Of a DNA stretch of 64,000 bases, positions 24,876-36,700 are shown in pieces. Position 1 is the first letter of the stretch, and each line of letters starts with the position of its first letter. Origin of the DNA: Aselliscus stoliczkanus (lineage: Eukaryota > Chordata > Mammalia > Chiroptera > Hipposideridae); NCBI GenBank assembly GCA_033961575.1, contig CM066740.1:63991213-64055212 (forward strand), in the 5' to 3' direction. The notes under the pieces are model-generated. The model did no database searches, was not told the origin of the DNA, and saw nothing but the letters and a program-made list of their open reading frames with translations. The position numbers and the translations under genes were made by a program.

Positions 24876-25581
24876 AACAGAATTTATATATATATATGCA
24901 ATAACTACCTATCTATCAACAATTACTTTCAATGTAAATGGATTAAATGCTCCAATCAAAAGATAGGGTGGCTGAATAGATAAGAAAACAAGATGCTCTC
25001 CTATGCTGCCTACAAGAGACTCACTTCAGACTGAAAGACACACAGAGACTGAAAGTAAAGGGATGGGAAAAAACTATAACATGAAAATGGAATTTAAAAA
25101 AAAGAGCTGGTGTAGCAGCTCTTATGCCAACAAAACAGACATTAAAACTAAGGCTATAACAAGAGACAATGAAGGACCCAGTAATCCCATTTAAGGGTAT
25201 TTATCTGAAGAAACCCGAGACACTACTCTGAGGGGACATACGCATCCATATGTTCACTGCAGCAATGTTTACAATGCCCAAGAAGTGGAGGCAGCCTGGA
25301 TATCCATTGATGGATGAATGAAAAAAGCGGAGGTGGTACATATATACAATGGAATATTGCTTAGCCATGGAAGGGAATGGGTTCTTGCCATCTGTGGTTG
25401 CACAGATGGACTGCAAGGGAATTGTGCTGAGTGAAGTATGTCAGACAGAGAAAGATAGATGCAATGTGGTTTCACTTATATGAGTATACGGAATCTAAAG
25501 AACAAAATAAACAAACAAAACAGAAACAAACTCATAGATACAGAAAACATTTTGATGGTTGCCTGAAGAAAGAGTGTTGTG

Positions 25582-26395
25582 GGTGTGTGAAAAATGGGAA
25601 GGGATTAAGAAGTACAAATTGGTCGTTACACAACAGTCATGTGGATGTAAGTTATAATATAGGGAATACAGTCAATAATATTATAATAACTATGTATGGT
25701 GACAGATGGGTACTAGATATATCAAGGAGATCAATGGGAGGAGCATTGGGGCACAGAGTGAAAAAGGTGAAGGGATTAAGAAGTACAAATTGGTAGTTAC
25801 AAAATAGTCATGGGGATGTAAAGTGAAGTATAGGGAACATGGTCAATAATATAGTAATAACTATGTATAGTGCTAGGTGGGTACTAGGCTAGTTAGGGGG
25901 ATCACTTCTTAAATTATATAAATATCTCACCACTATGTTGTACACCTGACATTAATAGAAAATAATATTGAATGTCAACTGTAATTGAAAAATTAAAAAT
26001 AGGGGAAAGGGAATGGGAATAAGAGGTTCAAAATTCCAGGTATAAAACAAATAGTAGGGCCGGCCGAGTGGCGCGGTGGTTAAGTGCTGGCTTGGGAAGC
26101 CAGTGGCCCCTATTCGGTCCCACATATGAGGGCCAGTGACACTGCCCTCAAACAAACAAACAAACAAACAAACAAAAACAAATAGTCATGGGGATGTAAT
26201 ATACAGCACAGGGAATATAATCAATAATATTGTGATAGTATGGTACGGTGTCAGATGGTTGCTGGACTTATCATGGTAATCACTTCTTTAGGTATATAAA
26301 TGTTGAATAATTATGGTGTATCCCTGAAACTAATATAATATTGTATGTTAGCTATATTTTAATGAAAATCTTTTGAAAAATAAAAACTACTATTT
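25582..26395 (+). repeat. Three diverged tandem copies of an L1 3'UTR unit
   Basis: Units start near 25595, 25768 and 26003. Each contains GAAGGGATTAAGAAGTACAA or a diverged form, then a GTCATGGGGATGTAA block, then CAATAATAT and a GGTACTAG/GGTTGCTGG block. The third unit is split by the SINE at 26057-26174. Confidence 0.8.
26057..26174 (+). mobile_element. Short tRNA-derived SINE
   Basis: The head is GGGCCGGCCGAGTGGCGCGG ... ACACTGCCCTC, followed by a (CAAA)n tail. A 12-bp target-site duplication AAAACAAATAGT lies at 26044-26055 and 26175-26186, inside the L1 3'UTR. A box, anticodon-arm hairpin and B box (ATTCGGTCCC, slightly altered) are visible. Confidence 0.95.
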
Positions 26396-26647
26396 GAATC
26401 CTTCATAACAAGTTTCTATAGTAAAATCTCAAAATTACAGCTCTTTGGATGAATCATTCCTACCTTGTTTTAAAAGGTTGATGTCCAATTTAATCAGCAG
26501 TAACACATTTAAAATGTTCTCATAAGAATTAGCTTGAAAAATTATATCTTTCTGAGTAGATTTTCATGTAGAAACAGAGCCTAGTTAATAATTTGTGGAT
26601 CAAGCATAAAGATAATATCTAACCTCAAGTAAATTTAGTGAGAATGC
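26396..26647. other. Short unique spacer
   Basis: No feature between the two L1 copies. Confidence 0.5.
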
Positions 26648-26666
26648 AGAAAATTGATGCTTCCAT

Positions 26667-27652
26667 CAATAAATCAACAAACAACAAGTGCTGGCGGGGC
26701 TGTGGGGAAAAGGGGACCCTGCTGTATTGTTGGTGGGATTGCAGATTGGTGCAGCCACTATGGAAGTCAGTATGGAGGTATCTCAAAGAACTGGAAATAG
26801 AGCTACCGTTTGACCCAGCAATTCCACTCCTAGGTATTTATCCTGAAAAAACCAAGACACTTATTCAAAAAAAGTTATGCACCCCTATGTTCATAGCAGC
26901 ACAATTTACAATAGCTAAGACTTGGAAACAACCAAAATGCCCATCAGTAGATGACTGGATTAAGAAACTGTGGTATACTTATACATTGGAGTATTACTCC
27001 ACTATAAAGAAGAATGAAATCATACCATTTACAATGATATGGATGGACCTAGAGACTATTATGTTAAGTGAAAAAAGTCAGTCAGAGAAAGACAAATACC
27101 ATATGATCTCACTCATATGTGGAATCTGAAAAACTGTATGAATGAGCAAAGTAAACAGAAACTGTCTCATAGATATAGAGGAAAAATCAGGGTTGCTAAT
27201 TGGGAGGGGTATGGGGATGAGGGAGAAGGGGAAGGGATTAGACAGCAAAAATAGGCAACTACAATATTGCCACTGGGATATGAAAAACAGTTTGGGGAAT
27301 ATAATTAATAGTGTTGTAAATATTCTGTGGAATGTCAGATGATCATAGGTTTTGTTAGGGAGACCACTTCATGGATGGAGTAGAGGTTTGATCACTGCAC
27401 TGTATAACTAAAGCGGAGGTTGTATACCTACTGTAATTGAATATATATAGATAGTCACGGGATGTGGATTATACTGTGGAAGAGAGTCAGAGGAAGAGTA
27501 ATAGATATATATGATATGGGGGGGAGTGGGGTGGCGAATTGGGGGTGGTGGGTTGTCACTTTGAGGTGTAAAATGTATAACTATTGCACTGTGTTGTACA
27601 CCTGAAACTAATTAAAAATAAATAAATAAATAAATTTTAAAAATTAAAAAAA
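26667..27652 (+). mobile_element. 5'-truncated recent LINE-1 insertion
   Basis: A 986-bp insertion is flanked by a perfect 19-bp target-site duplication AGAAAATTGATGCTTCCAT (26648-26666 and 27653-27671). It starts within the ORF2 C-terminal domain, continues through the full 3'UTR and ends in (AAATA)n/A-rich sequence. The perfect duplication and open frame indicate youth relative to its neighbours. Confidence 0.96.
26680..27129 (+). pseudogene. Open C-terminal fragment of L1 ORF2
   Basis: About 150 codons remain open to the natural stop. Visible blocks are [18 protein letters not shown] (the cysteine-rich motif), [25 protein letters not shown] and a KYHMISLICGI C-terminus. The endonuclease and RT are absent through 5' truncation, so it is not functional. 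The usual ORF2p is about 1,275 residues. Confidence 0.92.
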
Positions 27653-27671
27653 AGAAAATTGATGCTTCCAT

Positions 27672-27821
27672 TTTACATATATGTGTGTGTTTATATATAT
27701 CATATAATATATAATATATATTTACCAATTTTAAATGTCTTTAATTATAACCTTTTCAGATAGAATGTACCAGATGGCCTTTGTGAAATATCTTAATACA
27801 TTTTAAGAAGTTGAATTATAT
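27672..27821. other. Short unique spacer with AT-rich runs
   Basis: Includes a TATGTGTGTGTTTATATAT-like run at 27681-27720; otherwise no feature. Confidence 0.5.
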
Positions 27822-28315
27822 CAGATTCCTATTGCTGCTGTAACAATTTATCACAAACTTAGTGGCTTAAACAATACAAATTAATTATTATATTGTTAGG
27901 GATATCAGAAGTATGAAATGCATATCGCTAGACTAAAATAAATATGTCAGCAGGGATGCCTTTCAGTAATTAGATAGGGAAGATCCATTCCCTCGCTTCT
28001 CCCAGATTCCAGAAATCACCAGCATTCCTTGTCTCCTGGCCCCTTTCTCCAGGAGCCAGCAGTAGAGCATCTTCAAGTCTATCTCGACCTTGGCCCATTT
28101 TATGACTTCCTCTTCCATGTTTTCAGGACCTCACTTGTTAGAATGGCTCCACCCAGATAATTCAGGATGATCTCCTTTTTAAACTCAGTTTATTAACAAC
28201 ATTAATTTCACTTGTAATCTTATTTCATCTTTGCCATGTAACCTAACATAGTCACAGTTTCCATAGATTAGGATATGAGCATCTTTTGAGGACAATTATT
28301 TTGCCGACCATAGGA
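27822..28315 (-). mobile_element. MaLR LTR (MLT1-like), reverse
   Basis: In reverse this follows the MaLR LTR order. TTGCTGCTGTAACAATTTAT, AGTGGCTTAAACAA and AGCATTCCTTGTCTCCTGGC lie at the promoter-distal end. GATAATTCAGGATGATCTCC, TTTGCCATGTAACCTAACAT and GGACAATTATTTTGCCGACC lie at the other. Divergence is high; the subfamily is not decided. Confidence 0.75.
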
Positions 28316-28412
28316 ATATTTTTTAAATGTGCAAACTATTCTAGAAAATGTTCTACAGTTAACAGTTTATTATGAGTATTTTTATCTTACTTGAATATTA
28401 TATTTCATGCCA

Positions 28413-28459
28413 TAAAAAACAAACAAACAAACAAACAAAAAACAAACAAACAAACAAAG
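28413..28459. repeat. (CAAA)n microsatellite
   Basis: About 11 units with one interruption (AAAAAAC) in the middle. Confidence 0.95.
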
Positions 28460-29151
28460 AAACTCTTCTGTCCTTAAAAATCCTGATACCCACAGTTTGG
28501 TATTTACAAATTTTAACATTCAATTTGAGGTATTACTCATGACACTTGCAGATTAGACATCCTAATCAATTCTGTTTCACTTGGTATGTTCCAATCTGTA
28601 AGGTTGAAATTTATTAAATCATAAAATAAGCTTATAAAATATCAGAATATACAAATTTTCATTGTATTTTCTGATCAGTGTAATTAGCATAAATATTTTG
28701 TCACTTTTCTGAATGCTAAATTTTAAATTAAATAAAATTTTGTATTTTAATATTTTTATTTTTATTACTGCATTCTTATTTTTTGAAAATTTACCCAAGA
28801 GCATGAATTTACAGTCATGTTTTTAACGTTAAATATGCCATCAATTTAAAAAGCTATCCCAAATATTTTTTAAAATCCATCTTCTGAAATCTTAATACTA
28901 CATTCCTCATAAATATTTTGTATTAACCAGATTTATTATGTTGGGGATATTTATTTTTCTACTACAAAGGAAAACTTTTTGTTTAAAGCTAATAAGTCAT
29001 GTAATCACTAATCAAATACAATGATCCTAAAAATGTCTATCAGTTATTAGATAGTGATAATGTCTACATTTTTCTTATTTTCTTCAAACTAAATATCTTA
29101 TTTTCATGGAAAAGTTATAAAATAAAGCAAACTATGTTAGCACCTTATCAC
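28460..29151. other. Unique AT-rich sequence
   Basis: No repeat or exon recognised; strongly AT-rich. Confidence 0.5.
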
Positions 29152-29168
29152 AAAACACACATCTTAGA

Positions 29169-29660
29169 AGAGTCTGTTCATGTCCTGTGCCCTATTTTTA
29201 ATTGGATTGTTTGTTTTTGTTGTTGTTGAGTTGTATGAGTTTTTTATATATTTGGGGTACTAGCCCCATATCAGAGGTATTGCTTGCAAATATCTTCTCC
29301 CATTTGGTTGGTTGCCTCTTTGTTTTGCTGATGGTTTCTTTTGCTGGGCAGAAAATTTTAATTTGGTATAGTCCCGTTCATTTACTTTTACTTCCCTTGC
29401 CTTTGAGGTCAAATTCATAAAATCCTTTCTTAACCTAAGTTCTATTAGTTTAGTACTTCTGCTTTATTCTATGGTATTTATTGTTTTAAGTCTTATGTTT
29501 AGGTGTTCGGTCCATTTCAAGTTAATTTTGGTATTTTGTGACAGATAGCAGCCTAGTTTCATTCTTTTGCACTTGGCTTTCCAATTTTCCCAGCAGCATT
29601 TATTGAAGAGGCTTTCTTTTCTCCATTGTATGTTTTTGGCTCCTTTATCAAAAAGAGGTT
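29169..29660 (-). mobile_element. 5'-inverted L1, inverted part
   Basis: This stretch is L1 ORF2 on the minus strand, covering the part upstream of the C-terminal domain. It includes the reverse of the block encoding FNKCCWENW near 29590 and the CPIF..NWIV spacer near 29190. At 29660 the orientation flips to plus. Together with 29661-30220 and 38447-38572 it forms one insertion flanked by an approximate 17-bp duplication, AAAACACACATCTTAGA at 29152-29168 and AAAACACACACCTTACA at 38573-38589 (15 of 17 identical). Confidence 0.88.
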
Positions 29661-30220
29661 GTGGAAAGAAAGAACCCTCATATACTGCTGGTGGGAATAT
29701 AAATTGATAGGTTACTATGGAAAACTGTATGGAGGTTCCTCAAAAAATTAAGAATAGAATTAGCATATGACCCAACAACTCCTCTTCTGGGTATCTATCA
29801 AAAAAATCTGAAAACATTGATCTGTAAAGATATATCTGCACTGATGTTCATTGCAGCATTATTCACAGTGGCCAAAACATGGATACAACCAAAGTGTCTA
29901 TTGATAGGTGATTGGATAAAGAAGATGTGATATATATACACAATGGAATATTACTCCACATAAGAAAATAAGAAATACTGCCATTTGTGACAACATGGAT
30001 GAATCTTGAGATTAGCATGCTAAACAAAATAAGTCAGACAGAAAAAATTTGAGAACCATATGACTTTACTCATATGTGGCACATAAAACCAAAACAAATA
30101 AACAAAACAAATAAACAACCAAAAACTCATAGACACAGACAACAGTTTAATGGTTACCAGAGGGAAAGCAGAGAGGAGGGAAGGTAGAAGAGGATAATGG
30201 GGATCAAACATACGGTGATG
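29661..30220 (+). mobile_element. 5'-inverted L1, forward part (split by LTR)
   Basis: Forward L1 from the post-cysteine-rich region (GAACCCTCATATACTGCTGG) through the end of ORF2 into the 3'UTR. It stops abruptly at the LTR insertion (30225) and resumes at 38447. The inverted and forward parts are nearly contiguous in L1 coordinates, as twin priming predicts. Confidence 0.88.
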
Positions 30221-30224
30221 CAAG

Positions 30225-30383
30225 TGTCACCAAAAACCCAGGTTGGTCTGCTTGCCCTACAAAAGCCAAAGTCTGAGAGTCAAGGGTTGGTTAAAGAAAA
30301 GGAAGTTTATTCAGAAAGCTGGCATTCTGGGAAGATGACAGACTCCTGTCTCAAAGGCCATCTTCCCTATTCCTAGAACAGCC
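30225..30383 (-). mobile_element. Solo LTR, promoter-distal part (split by L1)
   Basis: One end of an LTR reads TGTCACCAAAAACCCAGG on the plus strand. On the minus strand the AATAAA signal is at 30306-30311. It continues at 38050-38442 on the far side of the nested L1. TG...CA borders are present, with a 4-bp flank CAAG (30221-30224) against GAAG (38443-38446), compatible with a degraded 4-bp target duplication. No internal viral genes remain. Confidence 0.75.
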
Positions 30384-30398
30384 AGGTTGTTGTTTTTT

Positions 30399-30429
30399 TA
30401 ACATTATTATTATTATTATTATTATTATT
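30399..30429. repeat. (ATT)n tail of the nested L1
   Basis: About ten ATT units mark the 3' tail of the reverse L1 next to a T-run, replacing a simple A-tail. Confidence 0.85.
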
Positions 30430-30901
30430 TACAGATGTACAAAACAATGCAATAGTTATCTTTTTCACCCCTTACAAAGTGACTACCTCTCTCCCTCCCC
30501 TGCCCCATCACCCCCGATATCACACATATCTATTACAATTCCATTGACTCCATCCCCACACAATACTCCACATCCCATGACTATATATGTGTTAAATTAT
30601 AGTTGACATAAATATTATTCAGTACAGCTTCAGATGTACAGTGCAGTGGTAGGACCACTACACCGTCCATGAAGTGGTCTCCCTGACAAGACATGAGTCC
30701 TTCTGATCCCCTAAGAAAAATATTTACAACCTTATTGATTATATTCCCTAAACTGTCTCTTCTGTCTCTGCTGTAGTATTGTAGTTACCAGTTTGTGTTG
30801 CCTTGTCCCTTCCCCTTCTCCTTCATACCCATCCCCATCTCATCTAGCCCTCATCAGTTTTTCTTTGTGTCTCTAAGACTATTTCTGTTTACATTACTAG
30901 T

Positions 30902-33900
30902 TTATTCAGTTCTTTGGATTCCACATATAAGTGAGATCATATGGTATTTGTCTTTCTCTAACTGACTTATTTCACTTAGCATAATGTTCTCTAGGTCCAT
31001 CCATATCGTTGAAAATGGTACGATTTCTTTCTTCTTTATAGCTGCGTAATACTCCATTGTGTAAATGTACCACAGTTTCTTAATCCAGTAGTCTACTGAT
31101 GGGCATTTCGATTGTGTCCAAGTCTTGGCTATTGTAAATAGCGCTGCAATGAACATAGGGGTGCACATATTTTTTTGAAGTAATGTCTTGGGTTTTTCAG
31201 GATAAATGCCTAGGAGTAGAATTGCTTCGCCAAAAGGTAGTCCCATTTTCAGTTTTTTGAGATACCTCCATACTGACTTCCATAGTGGCTGCACCAATCT
31301 TCAATCCCACCAACAGTGCACCTTTTCCCCACAGCCCCACCAGGACTTGTTATTTGTTGATTTATTGATGATAGCCATTCTGACTGGAGTGAGGTGGTAT
31401 CTCATTGCGGTTTTTATTTGCATTTCCCTAATGATCAGTGAGGTTGAACATTTTTCATATGCCTATATGTCCTCATTAGAGAAATGTCTCTTCATTTCCT
31501 CTGCCCATTTTTTAATAGGGTTGTTTGTTTTTTTGGTGTTGAGTTACATGAGCATTTTATAAATTTTAGGTATTAACCCCTTATCAGATATATCGCTCAC
31601 AAATACATTCTCCCATTCAGTAGGCTTCCTTTTTGTTTTATTGATGGTTTCCTTTGTTGTGAAAAAAACTTTTAAGTTTGATATAATCCCATATGTTCAT
31701 TTTTTCTTTTACTTCCCTTGCCTGTGGGGATGTATCAGTAAAAATATTGCTCAGGGTAATGTCTGCAAATTTACTCCCAATATTTTCTTCTAGGAGTTTT
31801 ATGGTTTCAGGTCTTACATTTAAGTCTTTAATCCATTTTGAATTTGTTCTTGTATATGGTGAAGGAGGTAGTCCAGTTTCATTTTTTTGCATGTGTCAGT
31901 CCAGTTTTCCCAGCACCATTTATTAAATAGACTATCTTTACCCCAGTGTAAATTCTTGCTTCCATTGTCATAGATTAACTGTCCGTATATGCATGGATTT
32001 ATTTCTGGGGTCTCTGTTCTGTTCCACTGATCTATGTGCCTGTTTTTATGCCAGTACCGTATTGTTTTGATTACTGTAGGCTTGTAGTATGTTTTGATGT
32101 TGGTAGTGTGATACCCCCAACTTTGTTCTTATTTCTCAGGATTGCCGAGGCTATTCGGGATCTTTTATGGTTCCATATACATTTTAGGATTATATGTTCT
32201 ATTTCTGTGAAAAATGCCCTTGGTAGTTTGATAGGAATTGCATTGAATCTATATATTGCTTTAGGCAGTATGGACATTTTAACTACATTAATTCTTCCTA
32301 TCCATGAGCATGTTAGATGTTTCCATTTATTTGTATCTTCTTTTACTTCTTTCTTCAGTGTCTTATAATTTTCAGAGTACAGATCTTTTACTTCTTTGGT
32401 TAAATTTATTCCTAGGTATTTTATAGTTCTTGAAGCAATTGTAAATGGGACAGTTTTCTCAATTTCTCCTTCCTTTAGTTTATTATTGGTATATGCAAAA
32501 GCAACTGATTTCCGAACATTGATTTTGTATCCTGCTACTGTAGTGAACTCGTCTATCAGTTCCAATATTTTTTGATGGATTGTTTGGGGTTCTCTCTATA
32601 TAGTACCATGTCATCTTCATATAATGACAATTTTACTTCTTCCTTGCCAATTTGGATGCCTTTTATTTCTTTTTCTTGTCTGATTGCTGTGGCTAGAACT
32701 TCCAGAACTATGTTGAATAAAAGAGGAGAAATTGGACAGCCTTGTCTTGTTCCTGATCTTAAGGGGAATGGTTTTAGCTTTTCCCCATTGAGTATGATGT
32801 TAGCTGTAGGTTTATCATTATGGCCTTTATTACGCTGAGAAATGATCCCTGTATTCCCACTTTGCTAAGGGTTTTTAACATAAATGGCTGTTGGATTTTG
32901 TCGAATGCTTTTTCTGCATCTATTGATACGACCATATGATTTTTATTCTTCATTTTGTCGATGTGGTGTATCACATTAATTGATTTACAGATGTTGAACC
33001 AGCCTTGCGTACTAGGGATGAAACCCACTTGATCACGATGTATGATATTCTTAATATATTGCTGAATTCTGTTTGATAATATTTTATTCAGAATTTTTGC
33101 ATCTATGTTCATCAGTGATATTGGCCTATAGTTTTCCTCTTCTGTGTTGTCTTTACCTGGTTTTGGAATCAAGGTGATAGTGGCTTCATAAAAAGAATTT
33201 GGGAGGCTTCCCTCCTTCCGGATTTTTTGGAATAGTTTGAGAAGAATAGTTCTTGATAGTTCTTTTTTGAATGTTTGATAAAATTCACTTGTGAAGCCAT
33301 CTGGTCCAGGGCTTTTGTTTGTTGGGAGCTTGTTGATTACTGATTCAATTTCTTTGGTAGTAATCAGGCTATTTAGATTTTGTTTCTTCTCAAGTTAGCT
33401 TTGGAAGGTTGTATGCTTCTAGAAAATTATCCATTTCTTCCAGATATTCAAATTTGTTGGCATATAGTTGCTCATAGTAATTTCTTAAAACTTTTTGTAT
33501 TTCTGTGATGTCTGTAGTCATTTCCCCTCTTTCCTTCCTGATTTAACTAATTTGAGTACTCTTATTTTTTTTGATCAGCCTGGCTAGAGACTTGTCAATT
33601 TTGTTTATCTTCTCAAAAAACCAACTCTTGGTTTCATTGATCTTTTGTATTGTTTTTCTGTCTCTGTATCGTTTATTTCTGCGCTAGTTTTTATTATCTC
33701 CTTCCTTGTACTCCCCTTTGGCTTCTTTTGCTGTTCTTTTTCCAGTTCCCTGAAGTGTAATGATAACCTATTGATTTGAGCTTTTTCTTCCTTTTTTAGG
33801 TAGGTCTGCAGTGCTGTGAACTTCCCTCTTAGGACTGCTTTCGATGTATCCCAGAGATTTTGGGTCGTGGTGTTTTCATTTTTGTTTGTCCCAAGGTATC

Positions 33901-34692
33901 TTTTTATTTCTCCTTGATCTCATTTGTGACCCACTTGCTATTTAATAGCATGTTATTTAGCTTCCATTTATTTGTCAACTTCCCGGATTTCTTCTTATAA
34001 TTGATTTCTAGTTTCATAGAAATCAGAGAAGACACTTGAAATGATTTCAATCTTCTTAAATTTGTTGAGACTTGTTTTGTGGCCTAACATGTGGTCTATC
34101 TTAGAAAATGTTCCATGTGCACTTGAAAAGAATGTATATTCTGTAGCTTTGGGGTGAAATGCTCTAAATATATCAGTTAAATCCAACTGGTCTAATGTGT
34201 CATTTAAGATTGCTGTTTCTGCATTGATTTTCTGTCTGGAGGATCTGTCCATTGGTGACAGAAGTCCCCTACTATGATAGTGTTACTGTTGATCTCTGTC
34301 TTTATGTCTGATAATATCTGTTTTATATATTTAGGAGCTCCTATGTTAGCTGCATAGATAATTATAGGGTTATGTCCTCTTGTTGGATCGATCCCTTTAT
34401 TATTATGAAGTGTCCTTCTTTGTCCTTTATTATATTCTTCAATTTAAAGTCCATTTTATCTGATATAAGTATCGCTACTCCAGCTTTTTTCTCAGTTCCA
34501 TTTGCATGAAATATTTTACTCTATGCCTTTACTTTCAGCCTGAATGTGTCTTTTGATCTGAGGTGAGCATCTTGTATACACCATATAGGGGTCTTAGTTT
34601 CTTATCCATTCAGCCACCCTATGTCTTTTGATTGGAGCATTTAATCCATTTACATTGAATGTGATTATTGATAGATGCATAGTTATTGCCAT
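30902..34692 (-). pseudogene. L1 ORF2, full length but broken
   Basis: The start codon at 34692 begins the conserved endonuclease opening (M-A-I-T-M-H-L-S-I-I-T-F-N-V-N-G-L-N). Open pieces keep the order of the family: endonuclease (33995-34252, with TEYTFFSSAHGTFSKIDH), RT (32774-33172, with [17 protein letters not shown] and [13 protein letters not shown]), thumb region (32071-32565), then 31638-31892 and the C-terminal piece 30902-31297 (SLICGIQRTE end). Total span is 3,791 bp, about 1,263 codons, close to the usual 1,275. Several frameshifts make it inactive. Confidence 0.93.
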
Positions 34693-34744
34693 TTTGTTAT
34701 TTGTGTTCCTAGTCTTTCTTAGTTATGTTGTTTTTATCTTCTGC

Positions 34745-35617
34745 TTAAAGAAGCCCTTTTAACATTTCCTGCAAAGCTGGCTTGGTGGTAATGAATTCCC
34801 TTAACTTATTCTTTTTTGGAAGGCTCTTTATCTCTCCTTCAATTTTAAATGATAACCTTGCTGGATACAGTAATCTCGGTTGTAGGCCTTTATTTTTCAT
34901 CACTTTGAAAACCTCCTGCCACTCCCTTCTGGCCTGCAGAGTTTCTGTAGAGAAGTCAGCTGATAATCTTATGGGGGTGCCCTTGTAAGTAACTTCTTGC
35001 CTTTCCCTTGCTGCTTTAAGGATTCTGTCTTTGTCCTTAACCCTTGCCATTTTCACTATAATGTGTCTTGGTGTGGGCCTGTTTGGGATCGCCTTGGTTG
35101 GAACTCTCTGCACTTCTAGGGCTTGTATTTCCCTGTCCTTTGCCAGGTTAGGGAAGTTTTCAGACATTATTACTTCAAATATGTTCTCAATCCCTTGCTC
35201 CCTCTCTTCTCCTTCTGGTATTCCAATGATTCATAGATTGTTATGTTAGATGTTCTCTCCCAGCTCTCAAACTATTTTCAATGTTTTTCATTCTTTTTTC
35301 TTTTTGTTGTTCCACTTGGGTGATCTCTGCAATCTTGTCTTCTAAGTCACTGATTCGATTTTCTGCTTCTTGCAATCTGCTAGTCAATCCATCAAGTTTG
35401 TTATTTAATTCAGTAATTGTGTTCTTAAGTTCTAGCAGGTTGCTTTTCATGATTTCTCTATCCTTCTTTATATTTTCCTTAATTTGCTTGAACATTCTAA
35501 TAATCAGTGTTCTGAACTCTGTCTCCAATAGGTTGTTTACCTCTATTTCCTCTAGTTTCATTGATTCAGGAAGTTTCTTCTGTTCTTTTATTTGGGTTGT
35601 GTTTCTTTGCCTCCCAT
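34745..35617 (-). pseudogene. L1 ORF1, frameshifted
   Basis: The likely start is at 35617 (MGGKETQ). A frameshift lies near 35590 and a second break lies between the coiled-coil piece (35241-35561, heptad-rich, NTITELNNKLDGLTSRLQEA) and the RNA-binding/C-terminal piece (34745-35167, with TPRHIIVKMARVKDKDRIL and ETLQARREWQEVFKV). By eye it is clearly homologous to the ORF1 of the element at 60999-63740. The protein acts as a trimeric RNA chaperone in intact L1s. Confidence 0.92.
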
Positions 35618-36179
35618 TCTGGCTTACTCTTTGTGCTTGCTTCGCTAACAGATCCCCTAGGTCTCTCAGTCTTTTCTGGGTGGACTTATGTGGTATGTGT
35701 CCTTTATCTTTGAATTACTCAGTCTCCTTATTCTTCTGTGCATGTATTCATCTGAGGTGTTCCTTGTGTTGTGTGTCCTCACCTGTTGAAGTTTCAGCTT
35801 TAATTACTTTTGGCTTGTCAGTAAGTGGGATTGACTCCCAGACTGATCAGCTGTGAGGATCAGCAGTGTCCGCAGTTTATGATCTGTTGTGTGAGGGTTG
35901 ACTCCTCTGATGAGACTTGGACCCTTTGGGCCCTAGTACCGGTAGCAAACTTACTTTTGGGTGTGACTCTTATATGTCAAACCCAGAAATGCTCTGGTCT
36001 TATCTAAAGTTGGCCTCTGTATATGATGATTCTTGTGTCTCTTTGTTTGGGCCTAACTGCAGAGTGATTTTGGAGCAAAACAGATCAACAAAAACAACCA
36101 CCACATCCACCAAAGGAAAGGAAATGCTCTCACATGTAAAAAAACCCAACCATCAACCTACAGTCAACTTGTAAGAAAT

Positions 36180-36496
36180 ATCAAACATACAAAAGAAGAA
36201 AACAAACAGAAACAAAACAACAACCACACACACAAAAAGAACAGAAGAGGAAACAAAATAAAATACAATATCATAAAGTAAAAATAGAATAAACGTGAGA
36301 AACCTAATAGCTATACCAAAAAAATTAAAATAAAATTAAAAGTTAAAAAATAAAAAAAGTAAAAAAAAAAAAAATTAAATTAAATAAAATTTGCAGAAAA
36401 AAGGAAAGGAGGAAAAGTATAGCAGTGAGAAGAATGAATAAAAGAAGGGAGAAAGTAAGGGTGGAAAAAAGAGAAAAGAAAGAAAAAGAAAAAAAG

Positions 36497-36547
<51 letters not shown>

Positions 36548-36700
36548 CTATGCACCCATATATATGGACATATATACACCTATATACATCCACAATTATG
36601 CCTATATTAAAATCTGGAAAATGATAATAATGAAATAGAAATAAAAACCAAAAACTACCAAGATAAGCAACCAATAAGGGGGAAAAAATAACCCGTGCTG
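36180..36700. repeat. A-rich tract and (TA)n inside L1 5'UTR
   Basis: A plus-strand A-rich region contains a (TA)n array at 36499-36542 and short AAAT/AAAG repeats. It lies between the GC-rich 5' half of the leader and ORF1 of the reverse L1. Peptides predicted here are low-complexity. Confidence 0.8.

Larger units (their letters stand above)
22728..26395 (+). mobile_element. L1 copy depleted of ORF2, with multimeric 3'UTR
   Basis: The copy starts with a 5'UTR of the AGATCTAGTTAAGGTGGCAG type and carries a GC-richer leader to about 24030. An ORF1 relic (about 24040-24875) and the first ~90 codons of ORF2 (from 24896) follow. At about 25175 it jumps straight to the last ~100 codons of ORF2, then to a 3'UTR with three repeated units. 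Roughly 3 kb of ORF2, including all catalytic RT motifs, is missing. A short SINE is inserted at 26057-26174. Whether the deletion preceded or followed insertion cannot be told, because no clear target-site duplication was found. Confidence 0.85.

Noticed and set aside
25582..26395. Regularly spaced repeats suggesting an array
   Set aside because: Repeats are diverged L1 3'UTR units of ~170-250 bp, not short repeats with unique spacers; CRISPR is excluded.
35281..35856. 191-codon plus-strand frame
   Set aside because: It is the antisense shadow of the L1 ORF1 coiled coil and leader.
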